Source: JACQFZ01 sp045810625 (GTDB taxonomy: Bacteria; Pseudomonadota; Gammaproteobacteria; Acidiferrobacterales; Sulfurifustaceae). Taken from it: a stretch of DNA of 32,052 nt. The notes under the pieces were generated by a model. That model saw nothing but the letters and a program-made list of their open reading frames with translations, did no database searches and was not told where the DNA came from. Each line of letters opens with the position of its first letter. Positions within the stretch are counted from its first letter, which is position 1. Shown one piece after another: positions 22,031 through 30,961 of the stretch. The stretch spans positions 1-32,052 of the forward strand of contig JBJMVQ010000053.1 of NCBI GenBank assembly GCA_045810625.1. The letters run 5' to 3'. The position numbers and the translations under genes are program-made.

Positions 22031-24913
22031 CTACTCCCGCTCAATTACGTCCCGCCAAATCGCAAGCACCGACTCCGGCACCGACCCGAGCTCGGCGCGG
22101 GGTACGCGCGCGCCGCGCTCCATCAGCTTGAGCCGTTGTTCCACTGAAAGACAGCGGCGATAGGCGTCGGTAAGCACCTCGGCCCGCTCGGCGGTAATCA
22201 GCCCCCGACGGGCTAGCGCTTCCATAATATGGATGTTATCCCGTGGCGCGGCCACGTCCGGATACCGGTGCGCGTGCGCCAAGACCCAATATTGCACCAT
22301 AAATTCTATGTCGACGATACCGCCGCGGTCGTGCTTCACATCGAAATCGCCGCCTGCTGACGGGTGGACCGCCGCCATGCGCCCGCGCATTTCGCGGACC
22401 TCGCGCCGCAGTTGCGCGTCGTCCCGCGGCTGCGCGAGCACGGCCCGGCGTACTTCTTCGAACGCACCGCACAGCCGTTCGGGACCGGCGACCGGACGCG
22501 CGCGCACGAGCGCCTGATGCTCCCAGGTCCACGCCCGGTTCTGCTGGTAGTTTTTGAAGGCCGTGAGGCTCGTGACCAGCGGCCCGGCGTTTCCGCTAGG
22601 CCTAAGGCGCATGTCCACCTGGTACAGAATGCCGGCCGGTGTGCGCGTGGTGAGGAGGTTGATCAACCGCTGACCGAGCCGCGCGAAGAAAAGCTCGTTC
22701 GGAATCGAGCGGGGACCCGCGGTCATGGCACCGTCGACGTCCTCGTAAAGGAAAATCATGTCGAGGTCCGAGGCATAGCCGAGCTCCACGCTCCCAAGTT
22801 TGCCGTAGCCGATAACGGCGAAACCGGGTACCGGATAGCGTTCGTCCCCGCCCGGCGTCCCATGTCGCTCGACCAAGGTGCGGGACGAAAGGTCGAGCGC
22901 GTTCGACAGCACAACGTCGGCGAGTTGCGCCAAATGCGCGCCGACTTGATCGGCGGCGAGTCCGGGACCGATATCGGCGGCGGCGATTCGCAGCATGTGC
23001 GCGTGGCGAAATTCGCGCATGGAGTCCATTTGCGCTTCCAGATCTTCCGGCGCGAGCGCACGCAGCTTTGCGCGTAGTTCTTCATCGAGCTGCGCGCGAT
23101 CCGGCAGCTCATAAAGCCCTCGCGGATCCAGCAGCTCATCGAGCACGACCGGATGAAGGCTGATCCACCCGGCAATCCACGGACTCGCCGCCGCCAGATT
23201 GACCAACTGCGTGCGCGCCGTCGGGTTCTCGATCAAGAGCGCGAAGTACGCTGTGCGCCGGCCAATCGATTCGCACAGATGGACCAGACGCGTGATGGTT
23301 GTGTCGGGATCGCGCGCGCCGGCCGCTTCACGCAGCAACAACGGCACCAGCCGGTCGATGCGCACGCGGCCTTCGGCGGAGAGCGCCTGATAGCCCGAGC
23401 TGTCGCGCAATTGCTTGAGCAGAGACAGCACGGCGGCGGCGTCGCCGTAACCCGCGTTCTCCAGTATCGCCGCCCTGCGTTCTTCGTCGAGGGCTCCCGA
23501 CCAAAGCGCGGTGAACGCATCCGTCGACTCCGTCGATTCCTCCACCGGGCCCAGCAGCTCGATGAAGTGCGTCTGCACGCGACGGCGATGTCGCTCGAGC
23601 GCGGCGGCATACGCCGCCCAATCGGCGAAGCCCATGGAGAACGCCAGGCGCACGCGCTCGGTGTCGCTCGAAGGTAGAGTGTGGGTTTGCTGATCGGACA
23701 CCATTTGCAGACGATGCTCGCTGCGGCGCAGAAACTCGTATGCGGCAACCAGCTCCTCGGTCACGGGCGCGTCGAGATACCCGCCGCCCGTCAGCAGGTG
23801 CAACACCTTTACGGTGGCGCGTTCCTGCAGTACCGGTTCGCGGCCGCCCCGGATCAATTGCTGCGCCTGGGCGATGAATTCGATCTCGCGGATGCCTCCC
23901 GGGCCGAGCTTGACGTTGTCGGCCATCGATTTGCGCTCGACCTCACGCGCAATGAGCTCTTTCATCTCGCGAATCGCCGCGAGCGCACCGAAATCGATGT
24001 AGCGCCGATACACGAACGGTCGCAGCCGGGCGAGCAGCGACGCTCCGGCTTCGCGATCACCCGCACACACGCGCGCCTTGATGAAGGCATAGCGCTCCCA
24101 TTCGCGCCCGTGGGTCTGGTAGTAGTGCTCCATCGCGTCGAACGACAACGCGAGCGGACCGCTCGCGCCGTTCGGACGCAAGCGCATGTCGACACGAAAA
24201 ACAAAACCGTCGGCTGTGCTCTCGCTTAGCGTATTGATGAGCGCCTGGCCCAGGCGCACATAAAATTCCTGATGCGAAATCTTCTTCGGACCCGACGTCT
24301 CGCCGTCTTCCGGGTAGGCGAACATCAGATCGACGTCGGAGGAAAAATTGAGCTCGCGGCCACCGAGCTTGCCGAGCGCGAGCACCACGAGGCGCAACGA
24401 GTCACCGTTCCTACCCGCCGCCATTCCGTAACGCGCCGCCGCCCACGACTCGAGATGCCCGAGCGCGCCCTCGAGGCAGGCGTCGGCGAATTCGCTCAAG
24501 GCAGCCAGCACCTCCGACAGCGGCGCCGACAAAGCGAGATCGCGCAAGGCAACGCGCAGCATCTCGCGCCGGCGCAGGGCACGCAGGCGCATCTTGAGCG
24601 CCGACTCGTCGGCCACCCCCGTGAGCTCGCGGGCGATACGCCGTGCCAGCTCCCCCTCCTCGTAAGCGCGGAATAGATCGCCCGATTCGATGAGGTCGCT
24701 CAGTACCGCCGGGTGCTGAGCGCAGGTGCGTGCGGCGAAATCGCTTGCGGTGAACGCGGTCGGCAGCGCCGTGAGCCAGCGCTCGGCCCCTGTCTGCGGC
24801 AGGCGCGGGAGCTGATCGCGGAAGTTACGCCAATGGGCTTCCGCCGCGGGACGCAGCGGAATCGGCATACGGACGAGCGCCGCATCGAAGAGGCGCTGAG
24901 CGGAATCGAGCAT
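22031..24913 (-). CDS. glnE: Bifunctional glutamine synthetase adenylyltransferase/adenylyl-removing enzyme
   Basis: The 960-residue protein has the two nucleotidyltransferase domains of GlnE. The N-terminal adenylyl-removing domain has LALGKLGGRELNFSSDVDL with the DVD metal site at 193-195. The C-terminal adenylyl-transferase domain has GYGKLGSVELGYASDLDM at about 700-715. GlnE attaches or removes AMP on a tyrosine of GlnA in response to PII and glutamine. Its target glnA lies 325 bases away on the other strand. glnE is first in the operon with ilvE and the zinc finger. The start ATG 24913 is the only good candidate. Confidence 0.95.
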   Translation of the reverse strand: MLDSAQRLFDAALVRMPIPLRPAAEAHWRNFRDQLPRLPQTGAERWLTALPTAFTASDFAARTCAQHPAVLSDLIESGDLFRAYEEGELARRIARELTGVADESALKMRLRALRRREMLRVALRDLALSAPLSEVLAALSEFADACLEGALGHLESWAAARYGMAAGRNGDSLRLVVLALGKLGGRELNFSSDVDLMFAYPEDGETSGPKKISHQEFYVRLGQALINTLSESTADGFVFRVDMRLRPNGASGPLALSFDAMEHYYQTHGREWERYAFIKARVCAGDREAGASLLARLRPFVYRRYIDFGALAAIREMKELIAREVERKSMADNVKLGPGGIREIEFIAQAQQLIRGGREPVLQERATVKVLHLLTGGGYLDAPVTEELVAAYEFLRRSEHRLQMVSDQQTHTLPSSDTERVRLAFSMGFADWAAYAAALERHRRRVQTHFIELLGPVEESTESTDAFTALWSGALDEERRAAILENAGYGDAAAVLSLLKQLRDSSGYQALSAEGRVRIDRLVPLLLREAAGARDPDTTITRLVHLCESIGRRTAYFALLIENPTARTQLVNLAAASPWIAGWISLHPVVLDELLDPRGLYELPDRAQLDEELRAKLRALAPEDLEAQMDSMREFRHAHMLRIAAADIGPGLAADQVGAHLAQLADVVLSNALDLSSRTLVERHGTPGGDERYPVPGFAVIGYGKLGSVELGYASDLDMIFLYEDVDGAMTAGPRSIPNELFFARLGQRLINLLTTRTPAGILYQVDMRLRPSGNAGPLVTSLTAFKNYQQNRAWTWEHQALVRARPVAGPERLCGAFEEVRRAVLAQPRDDAQLRREVREMRGRMAAVHPSAGGDFDVKHDRGGIVDIEFMVQYWVLAHAHRYPDVAAPRDNIHIMEALARRGLITAERAEVLTDAYRRCLSVEQRLKLMERGARVPRAELGSVPESVLAIWRDVIERE

Positions 24914-25238
24914 GGCGCATGATACCGGAAGAATCTTTGACGAAACGAGACTTACCCGAACGACGCCAAGATCGCAAAACCCATTGCGTTTCGTTCAGCG
25001 CGGCGCGCGACGTCCATCCCGGCGGGTTGACCCAATGGTTACACGGTCCACGCGTGATGTACGCGCGTTGCAGGCATGTCCGACTTGACCGGCGCAGATC
25101 GGCGGGCGCAGCATTTCATCGCTCTCCATCGGTGCTTACGGACGGCGTCATCCGCAACAGGTTGTGGCCAGGCGTAAGGCGCATCCCGCGCCGCGGTCTT
25201 CCGACGCATCGTCGCAGGCCAACAACAAGGAGGTCCCC
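24914..25238 (+). other. Divergent intergenic region between glnE and glnA
   Basis: This 325-base stretch should hold promoters for both directions. I looked for a sigma-54 -24/-12 pair (TGGCAC-N5-TTGC) ahead of glnA and found none that fits. No hairpin or repeat of note was seen. The glnA ribosome-binding site AAGGAGG is at 25227-25233. Confidence 0.5.
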
Positions 25239-26660
25239 ATGCGTACGCAAGAGGTGTTGAAGCTCGTCAAAGAGAAAGACGTGCAAGTCGTCGACCTGAA
25301 ATTCGGCGACTTCCCCGGTACCTGGCAGCACTTCACCATTCCCGTGAGCCAGGCGACCGCCGATATCTTCGAGGACGGTCTCGGCTTCGACGGATCGAGC
25401 ATCCGCGGCTGGCAGGCGATCCATGCGAGCGACATGCTCGTGGTGCCCGACCCGGACACCGCGGTGCTCGATCCGTTCGGCGCCAAGACGACGCTCTCGA
25501 TGATCTGCAACATCGTCGATCCAATGACCCACGAGAAGTACTCACGCGATCCGCGTCATATCGCGCAGAAGGCGGAGGAGTATTTGAAGCGAACCGGTAT
25601 CGCGGACACCGCCTACTTCGGCCCGGAGGCGGAGTTCTTCATCTTCGACGGCGTGCGTTACGACCAAAACGCGCATGAGGGTTACTACCACGTGGAGTCC
25701 GACGAAGGTATTTGGATGTCGGGGAATGCCAACGGTAGCGGGCACACGAACCTGGGCTACAAACCGCGCCACAAGGAAGGCTACTTTCCGGTACCGCCGA
25801 CGGATTCGCTGCAGGATATCCGCAACGAAATGATTCTCGAGATGGAGCGCGCGGGGATCATCGTCGAGAAGCAGCACCACGAGGTCGCCACCGCCGGTCA
25901 AGCCGAGATCGACTTGCGTTTCGACTCGCTCACGCATATGGCCGACAAGATGATGATGTACAAATACATCACCAAGAATGTCGCGCTGCGCTACGGCAAG
26001 ACGGTAACCTTCATGCCCAAACCTCTATTCGGCGACAACGGCAGCGGCATGCACACCCACCAATCGCTGTGGAAGGACGAGAAGCCGCTGTTTGCCGGCA
26101 ATGAGTACGCGGGCCTGAGCGAGATGTGCCTGTGGTATATCGGCGGCATTCTCAAGCACGCGCCGTCGCTCTGCGCGTTCGTCGCGCCCACGACCAACTC
26201 GTACAAGCGCCTGGTGCCCGGGTACGAGGCGCCGGTCAACCTCGCCTATTCCTCGCGCAACCGCTCGGCCGGCGTGCGCATCCCGATGTATTCACCGAGC
26301 CCCAAGGCTAAGCGCATCGAGGTGCGCTTCCCCGATCCGTCGTGCAATCCCTATCTCGGTTTTGCCGCGATGCTGATGGCGGGTCTCGACGGCATCGAGA
26401 ACAAGATCCATCCCGGTGAGCCGCTCGACAAGAACATCTATGACTTGCCGCCGGAAGAGCTCGCCAAGGTACCAAGCTGCCCGGCTTCCCTCGAGGCGGC
26501 GCTGGATGCGCTCGAGCAGGATCATGACTACCTGACGCGCGGCGATGTCTTCACATCGGATGTGCTCGACACCTGGATCGATTACAAGCGCACGCACGAG
26601 TGCGACGCCGTGCGGCTGCGGCCGCATCCATGGGAGTTCATGTTGTATTACGATGCATAA
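25239..26660 (+). CDS. glnA: Type I glutamine synthetase
   Basis: ATG 25239, five bases after AAGGAGG, gives 473 residues, the usual length for GSI-beta. The longer frame from 25164 has no ribosome-binding site. Signature segments are FDGSSIRGW (50-58), FGPEAEFFIFD (127-137), the metal-binding GNGMH-like NGSGMHTHQS (267-276), the ATP-binding KPLFGDNGSG and the adenylylation site Tyr401 in DKNIYDLPPEE. The enzyme joins ammonia to glutamate with ATP as a dodecamer. Tyr401 is the residue that GlnE, encoded divergently, would modify. Confidence 0.97.
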   Translation: MRTQEVLKLVKEKDVQVVDLKFGDFPGTWQHFTIPVSQATADIFEDGLGFDGSSIRGWQAIHASDMLVVPDPDTAVLDPFGAKTTLSMICNIVDPMTHEKYSRDPRHIAQKAEEYLKRTGIADTAYFGPEAEFFIFDGVRYDQNAHEGYYHVESDEGIWMSGNANGSGHTNLGYKPRHKEGYFPVPPTDSLQDIRNEMILEMERAGIIVEKQHHEVATAGQAEIDLRFDSLTHMADKMMMYKYITKNVALRYGKTVTFMPKPLFGDNGSGMHTHQSLWKDEKPLFAGNEYAGLSEMCLWYIGGILKHAPSLCAFVAPTTNSYKRLVPGYEAPVNLAYSSRNRSAGVRIPMYSPSPKAKRIEVRFPDPSCNPYLGFAAMLMAGLDGIENKIHPGEPLDKNIYDLPPEELAKVPSCPASLEAALDALEQDHDYLTRGDVFTSDVLDTWIDYKRTHECDAVRLRPHPWEFMLYYDA

Positions 26661-26822
26661 GCTCGGCTGAACCGGACACAAAAACAGAGCGGGCGGACAC
26701 CGCGAACGCGAGTCGCACGATTGCACAGCGCCGCGCGCGGCAACGATGCGCACGGTGCCGACCGCGCGCCATTCGCAACGAACGTCTTTCAAGATTTCTG
26801 AACGCTTCGGAGCACAACCTGC

Positions 26823-27470
26823 GTGGAATCAATCGTTCATCCCGGCATTGAAGATTACTGCACCGTACATTCATCGGGACCGTCGCCATTGCTGGAGGAA
26901 GTCCAGGCATTCACGACCAGAAACTGCGCCGACGCGCAGATGCTCATCGGACCGCTGGAAGCGGCGTTTCTGCAACTGCTCGTGCGGCTCAGCGGCACGC
27001 GCCGGGTTCTCGAGATCGGCACGTTCACGGGGTATTCCGCCCTCGCGATGGCCGAGGCGCTGCCGCCGGATGGCGAGATCATGACGTGCGAGATCGACGT
27101 CGCCCGCGCGGAAATAGCACGAGGTTTTTTCGCCCGCAGCCCGCATGGCCGGAAGATCGTGCTACGCGTCGGTCCGGCGCTGCATGCGTTCGATGCGCTC
27201 TCCGATGCACATCCGTTCGACCTCGTGTTTCTCGACGCCGATAAGGAAAACTACATCAACTATTACGAGCGCGCGCTGCCACGGCTCAAGGTCGGCGGCA
27301 TGATCGTCGCCGACAACGTGCTGTGGTACGGTCGCGTTCTCGATAAGAAAGATGAAGCCGAGTCGACCCGCGCTATTGTCGACTTCAACGACCTCGTGCG
27401 CCGCGATCCGCGGGTCGAATGCGTCATGCTGCCGCTGCGCGACGGCGTATCGGTGATACGCAAGCGCTGA
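26823..27470 (+). CDS. Class I SAM-dependent O-methyltransferase (CCoAOMT-like)
   Basis: The 215-residue protein starts at GTG 26823, with GGAG ten bases upstream. It shows VLEIGTFTGYSALAMAEALP (SAM-binding motif I, about 61-80), CEIDVARAEIA (motif for the ribose-binding acid), FDLVFLDADKENYINYY (about 132-148) and IVADNVLWYGRV, the metal-binding and catalytic pattern of caffeoyl-CoA-type catechol O-methyltransferases. It is cytoplasmic and uses a divalent cation. The acceptor is unknown. It follows glnA by 162 bases in the same direction, but an independent promoter is possible. Confidence 0.88.
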   Translation: MESIVHPGIEDYCTVHSSGPSPLLEEVQAFTTRNCADAQMLIGPLEAAFLQLLVRLSGTRRVLEIGTFTGYSALAMAEALPPDGEIMTCEIDVARAEIARGFFARSPHGRKIVLRVGPALHAFDALSDAHPFDLVFLDADKENYINYYERALPRLKVGGMIVADNVLWYGRVLDKKDEAESTRAIVDFNDLVRRDPRVECVMLPLRDGVSVIRKR

Positions 27471-27482
27471 CGATCACGAGCG

Positions 27483-27962
27483 CTAGGCGCTGTAGTGCGT
27501 GACCAGCAGAATCGCGAGCCAAGCGAGCGCGAACACGAAGGGCGAGAACAGCAGATACCACCGCGACGGGACGCTGCCGAAAAGCCGAACCCATCGGCGC
27601 GCCTGTTTGAGCGCGTCCTCGGTCTGGAGAATGGCGAAGCGAGAATCTTGGGGATAACGCTGCGCAATCGCCCGCATTTTCGCCTGCCACACGTCCTGGA
27701 ATAACGACGTGCGCCCGATCGAAAAGGTCCAGATGGCGCTGAACACCGCGCCGGCAAGATAGAGAAACCAGTTGTCGCGGGTGAAACCGCCCGAGAGCTG
27801 AACGGCGGAAACGAGCAGCGCGTTGACCGCCAGCAGGACTTGCAGCTTGTTGGTCTTGATCGGGTTCTCGGACTGCCAGAGGCCGAGCAGTAGCTTGTAA
27901 GTCTCGTAGTCGCGCTCGACTTGCGCAGCGCTGCTTTGCTGCTTTGTGTTGCCTTCCACCAT
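27483..27962 (-). CDS. Small integral membrane protein, possibly RipA-like (8xMP)
   Basis: The 159-residue protein has a soluble helical N-terminus (YETYKLLLGLWQSENPIKTNKLQ) and then membrane helices at about 42-59, 65-83 and 137-156, with a charged helical linker between helices two and three. The KLQ-x-x-LAVNALLVSA segment and spacing recall the RipA-type octameric membrane protein family, but I am not certain. The function is unknown. It converges on the O-methyltransferase gene with a 12-base gap. Confidence 0.7.
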   Translation of the reverse strand: MVEGNTKQQSSAAQVERDYETYKLLLGLWQSENPIKTNKLQVLLAVNALLVSAVQLSGGFTRDNWFLYLAGAVFSAIWTFSIGRTSLFQDVWQAKMRAIAQRYPQDSRFAILQTEDALKQARRWVRLFGSVPSRWYLLFSPFVFALAWLAILLVTHYSA

Positions 27963-28124
27963 CTGCCCGTCTCCGATCGATTAGGGTCGGTTGCGCGCTG
28001 TCTTCCACGAATAGCCCGATCGTTGCACCCCTCATTGATCACACAGCTGCCACCTTCGGAACTAGTCCTTCATGCTCTAACCGGACCTCGCGTCGCACGC
28101 TGCGTGTTCTAACCGGCACACGGA

Positions 28125-28156
28125 TAAAAAGAAAGGCCCCGTCGCCGGGGCCTTTC
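28125..28156 (-). terminator. Intrinsic terminator of groESL
   Basis: The 11-bp stem (28131-28141 with 28146-28156) closes on a four-base loop. On the minus strand it is followed by a T-run (complement of 28125-28130). It starts about 30 bases after the groEL stop. Confidence 0.92.
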
Positions 28157-28183
28157 CAGGTACTGCTTGCCGCTGGCGCGGAA

Positions 28184-29824
28184 TTACATGTCCATTCCGC
28201 CCATGCCGCCCATACCGCCGCCGGCCGGCATCTTCTCTTCTTCCTTCGGCAGCTCCGCCACCATTGCTTCGGTGGTGATCATGAGCCCCGCGATCGAGGC
28301 CGCGTTCTGCAGCGCCGTACGGGTTACCTTGGTCGGATCGAGGATGCCCATCTTCAGCATATCGCCGTACTCGCCGGTCGCGGCGTTGTAGCCGTAGTTG
28401 GCGTCTTTGCTTTCAGAGACCTTCTGGAACACCACCGAGCCTTCGACGCCGGCGTTCTCGACGATCTGGCGCAGCGGCTCCTGCATCGCGCGCAGCGCGA
28501 TCTGGATGCCGACGTCCTGGTCGTGATTGTCGCCCTTCAGGCTCTTCACCGCAGTGATCGCGCGCACCAGCGCCACGCCGCCGCCCGGAACGATGCCTTC
28601 TTCCACCGCTGCGCGGGTCGCGTGCAGCGCGTCTTCGACGCGCGCCTTCTTCTCTTTCATCTCGACTTCGGTCGCAGCGCCGACCTTGATCACCGCCACA
28701 CCGCCGGCGAGCTTCGCGACACGCTCCTGGAGTTTCTCTTTGTCGTAGTCGGAGGTCGCCTCTTCGATCTGCGCGCGGATCTGCTTGATGCGCGCCTCGA
28801 TCTCGGACTTCTTGCCCGCGCCGTCGATGATCGTGGTGTTCTCTTTGCCGACTTGCACGCGCTTCGCCTGGCCGAGAGTGTCCGGCGTGGCGTTCTCGAG
28901 GCTCATGCCGACTTCCTCGGAGATCACTTGGCCGTTGGTCAGGATCGCGATGTCCTGCAGCATGGCTTTGCGGCGGTCGCCGAAGCCCGGCGCCTTGACG
29001 GCGCAGACCTTCAGGATGCCACGGATGTTGTTCACGACCAGCGTCGCGAGCGCTTCACCTTCGATGTCCTCGGCGATGATGAGGAGCGGGCGGCCCTGTT
29101 TCGCGACGTTCTCGAGGATCGGCAACATGTCGCGGATGCTCGAGATCTTCTTGTCGGTGATGAGGATGAGCGGGTTCTCGAGATCGGCGCTCATCGTGTC
29201 CTGCTTGTTGATGAAGTACGGCGAGATGTAGCCGCGATCGAACTGCATGCCTTCGACGATCTCGAGCTCATTTTGCAAGCCCTGACCCTCTTCCACCGTG
29301 ATCACGCCTTCTTTACCTACTTTCTCCATCGCCTCGGCGATGATCGTGCCGATGGAGTCGTCGGAGTTGGCGGAAATCGTGCCGACTTGGGCGATCTCCT
29401 TCGAGTCGGAGCACGGACGCGAGATCTTCTTGAGCTGCTCGACGGCCGCGATGACCGCTTTATCGATGCCGCGTTTCAGATCCATCGGGTTCATGCCGGC
29501 GGCGACGGACTTCAGTCCCTCTTTCAGGATCGACTGCGCCAGCACGGTCGCGGTGGTGGTGCCGTCGCCGGCGACGTCGGAAGTCTTGCTCGCGACTTCC
29601 TTCACCATCTGCGCACCCATGTTCTCGTACTTGTCCTTCAGCTCGATCTCCTTCGCGACCGATACACCGTCCTTCGTGACAGTGGGAGCACCGAACGCCT
29701 TGTCGAGCACCACGTTGCGACCCTTCGGTCCCAGCGTGACTTTTACGGCGTCGGCCAGGATGTTCACGCCGCGCAGCATGCGCTGGCGCGCGAAATCACC
29801 GAATACAACGTCTTTAGCTGCCAT
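28184..29824 (-). CDS. groEL: Chaperonin GroEL (60 kDa)
   Basis: The 546-residue protein is a full-length GroEL: TLGPKGRNVVLDKAFG (about 30-45), the nucleotide-binding DVAGDGTTTATVLAQ (about 87-101), the apical-domain stretch and the flexible GGM-rich tail ending GGMGGMDM. Fourteen copies form the two-ring folding chamber capped by GroES. It follows groES by 32 bases and shares its message. GAGG lies before the ATG. The GGM tail and MAAKDVVFGD opening fit Beta-/Gammaproteobacteria. It would be heat-inducible by loss of HrcA binding at the CIRCE upstream of groES. Confidence 0.98.
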   Translation of the reverse strand: MAAKDVVFGDFARQRMLRGVNILADAVKVTLGPKGRNVVLDKAFGAPTVTKDGVSVAKEIELKDKYENMGAQMVKEVASKTSDVAGDGTTTATVLAQSILKEGLKSVAAGMNPMDLKRGIDKAVIAAVEQLKKISRPCSDSKEIAQVGTISANSDDSIGTIIAEAMEKVGKEGVITVEEGQGLQNELEIVEGMQFDRGYISPYFINKQDTMSADLENPLILITDKKISSIRDMLPILENVAKQGRPLLIIAEDIEGEALATLVVNNIRGILKVCAVKAPGFGDRRKAMLQDIAILTNGQVISEEVGMSLENATPDTLGQAKRVQVGKENTTIIDGAGKKSEIEARIKQIRAQIEEATSDYDKEKLQERVAKLAGGVAVIKVGAATEVEMKEKKARVEDALHATRAAVEEGIVPGGGVALVRAITAVKSLKGDNHDQDVGIQIALRAMQEPLRQIVENAGVEGSVVFQKVSESKDANYGYNAATGEYGDMLKMGILDPTKVTRTALQNAASIAGLMITTEAMVAELPKEEEKMPAGGGMGGMGGMDM

Positions 29825-29856
29825 AGTTCAAACCCTCTTCCGAGTTCTTCCTGTCG

Positions 29857-30150
29857 TTAACCTTCGATGATGCCCATGATGTCTTCTTCGCGCATCACGA
29901 GCAGTTCTTCGTTGCCGAGTTTGACTTCGGTGCCCGAGTACTTCCCGAACAGCACCTTGTCGCCGACCTTCACGTCGAGCGGACGAATCTCACCGCTCTC
30001 GAGAAGCTTCCCCTTACCCGCGGCAACCACTTCGCCCTGGATAGGCTTCTCTTTGGCGGTATCGGGGATTACGATCCCGCCAGCCGAGCGGCGCTCTTCT
30101 TCGAGGCGCCGTACGATCACACGGTCATGAAGTGGCCGAATTTTCACCAC
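29857..30150 (-). CDS. groES: Co-chaperonin GroES (10 kDa)
   Basis: GTG 30150, with AAGGAGA just upstream (complement of 30155-30161), gives the canonical 97 residues starting MVKIRPLHDRVIV. The mobile-loop region EERRSAGGIVIPDTAKEKP and the GKYSGTEVK roof region are typical. GroES caps GroEL. An in-frame ATG at 30186 with GGAGGA (complement of 30195-30200) would add 12 residues (MTAQAIAKKGET); both starts have a ribosome-binding site. I favour the shorter form because it matches the family length. Confidence 0.93.
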   Translation of the reverse strand: MVKIRPLHDRVIVRRLEEERRSAGGIVIPDTAKEKPIQGEVVAAGKGKLLESGEIRPLDVKVGDKVLFGKYSGTEVKLGNEELLVMREEDIMGIIEG

Positions 30151-30270
30151 GGTTTCTCCTTTTTTCGCGATGGCTTGAGCCGTCATAAAGCAATGTCCTC
30201 CGTTAAATCGAGTTAGTGCCAGACTTTCAGTGAGGAACACGAAAGGAGTGCACCCGTTTCCCGGATACTG

Positions 30271-30297
30271 TTAGCACTCCTCTTGGATGAGTGCTAA
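30271..30297 (-). promoter_or_regulatory. CIRCE operator (HrcA binding site)
   Basis: TTAGCACTC (30271-30279), nine spacer bases and GAGTGCTAA (30289-30297) form a perfect CIRCE inverted repeat. It lies directly downstream of the -10 box of groES, where HrcA would repress transcription. hrcA itself is not in the window. Confidence 0.97.
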
Positions 30298-30324
30298 TGA
30301 TAATCGGGCGGTTGTTGGAGTCAA
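30297..30324 (-). promoter_or_regulatory. Sigma-70-type promoter of groESL
   Basis: On the minus strand TTGACT (30319-30324) is followed, after 16 bases, by TATCAT (30297-30302). The -10 box overlaps CIRCE by one base, the arrangement expected for HrcA repression. Confidence 0.75.
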
Positions 30325-30640
30325 GCGTCTCCCTGCTGTCCGCGGCCAATCGTTTCTGGAGTAAGGACAGGTTTCTGGAGTCGAAGCTGAAAATGGTTGG
30401 TCCTCGCTGGGGGGTTTCGGGTTTGGGTTAAACATCCGGGGGCGGCGGCCGCATAGGCCATTAGCCCTTAACACGGTGCGTCGTCCGGGCAGCGTTGGAG
30501 AGCCCGTGCTCAGCCTATTCAAGTGCTACTCTCTGATTGGCATGGAAATTTATGTTGAGTAAGGGTATTTCCACGTGTTACTGTACGGTACCCCACATGG
30601 GTCGGCCGGGAAGAACGATAAACATCATGGGGCGCCTGAT
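30325..30640 (+). other. Intergenic region between groES and the right-edge operon
   Basis: No gene is supported. Short open frames on both strands look like shadows. Promoter elements for the plus-strand operon starting at 30641 must lie here, but no clear -35/-10 pair was identified. Confidence 0.4.
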
Positions 30641-30961
30641 ATGTTAGCTTCGACATCATCGGCATTTGGCAACTTGCAGACTGTTCGGTTGGTACTGTCG
30701 TTGGCAGCAGCCGATCCCACCCGAGTACCTCGGTCACTCCTCGAGCAAGTTCAGGCAATTATTGCGCAAGCGCACAACATCGCCGCTAACGCGTCCGCGA
30801 TCAACAAGGACACGCGCCCGGAGGCGATTGCGCTGGCGTACGCCATGAAGCAGAGCAGGGAGCTGGCCTCCGACATCAACCGCCTTACGGAGCTTCAGCA
30901 CATCGATCGGAAAGTTGCGGGTTCGACCCTGCAACACCTCGATGCCGCATTCGTTACTTAA
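30641..30961 (+). CDS. Small all-helical protein, first gene of right-edge operon
   Basis: ATG 30641 gives 106 residues; an in-frame ATG at 30575 would add 22 residues of low-complexity look and is disfavoured. The product is almost wholly helical and rich in Ala, Leu, Gln and Ile (SLLEQVQAIIAQAHNIAANASAINKD, then AYAMKQSRELASDINRLTELQ), with no Cys, no membrane helix and no known motif. Its stop overlaps the start of the next gene by 20 bases, so it is part of the same operon. It may be a partner or chaperone of the zinc peptidase, but that is only a context-based guess. Confidence 0.65.
   Translation: MLASTSSAFGNLQTVRLVLSLAAADPTRVPRSLLEQVQAIIAQAHNIAANASAINKDTRPEAIALAYAMKQSRELASDINRLTELQHIDRKVAGSTLQHLDAAFVT

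Noticed and set aside
21084..22163. 359-codon plus-strand frame opposite ilvE
   Set aside because: Mirror frame of ilvE; no protein-like signature.
24914..25238. Sigma-54 promoter for glnA
   Set aside because: No GG/GC pair with the -24/-12 spacing and flanking consensus was found.
27944..29860. 638-codon plus-strand frame opposite groEL
   Set aside because: Antisense shadow of groEL in GC-rich DNA; composition dominated by Asp, His, Arg and Leu.
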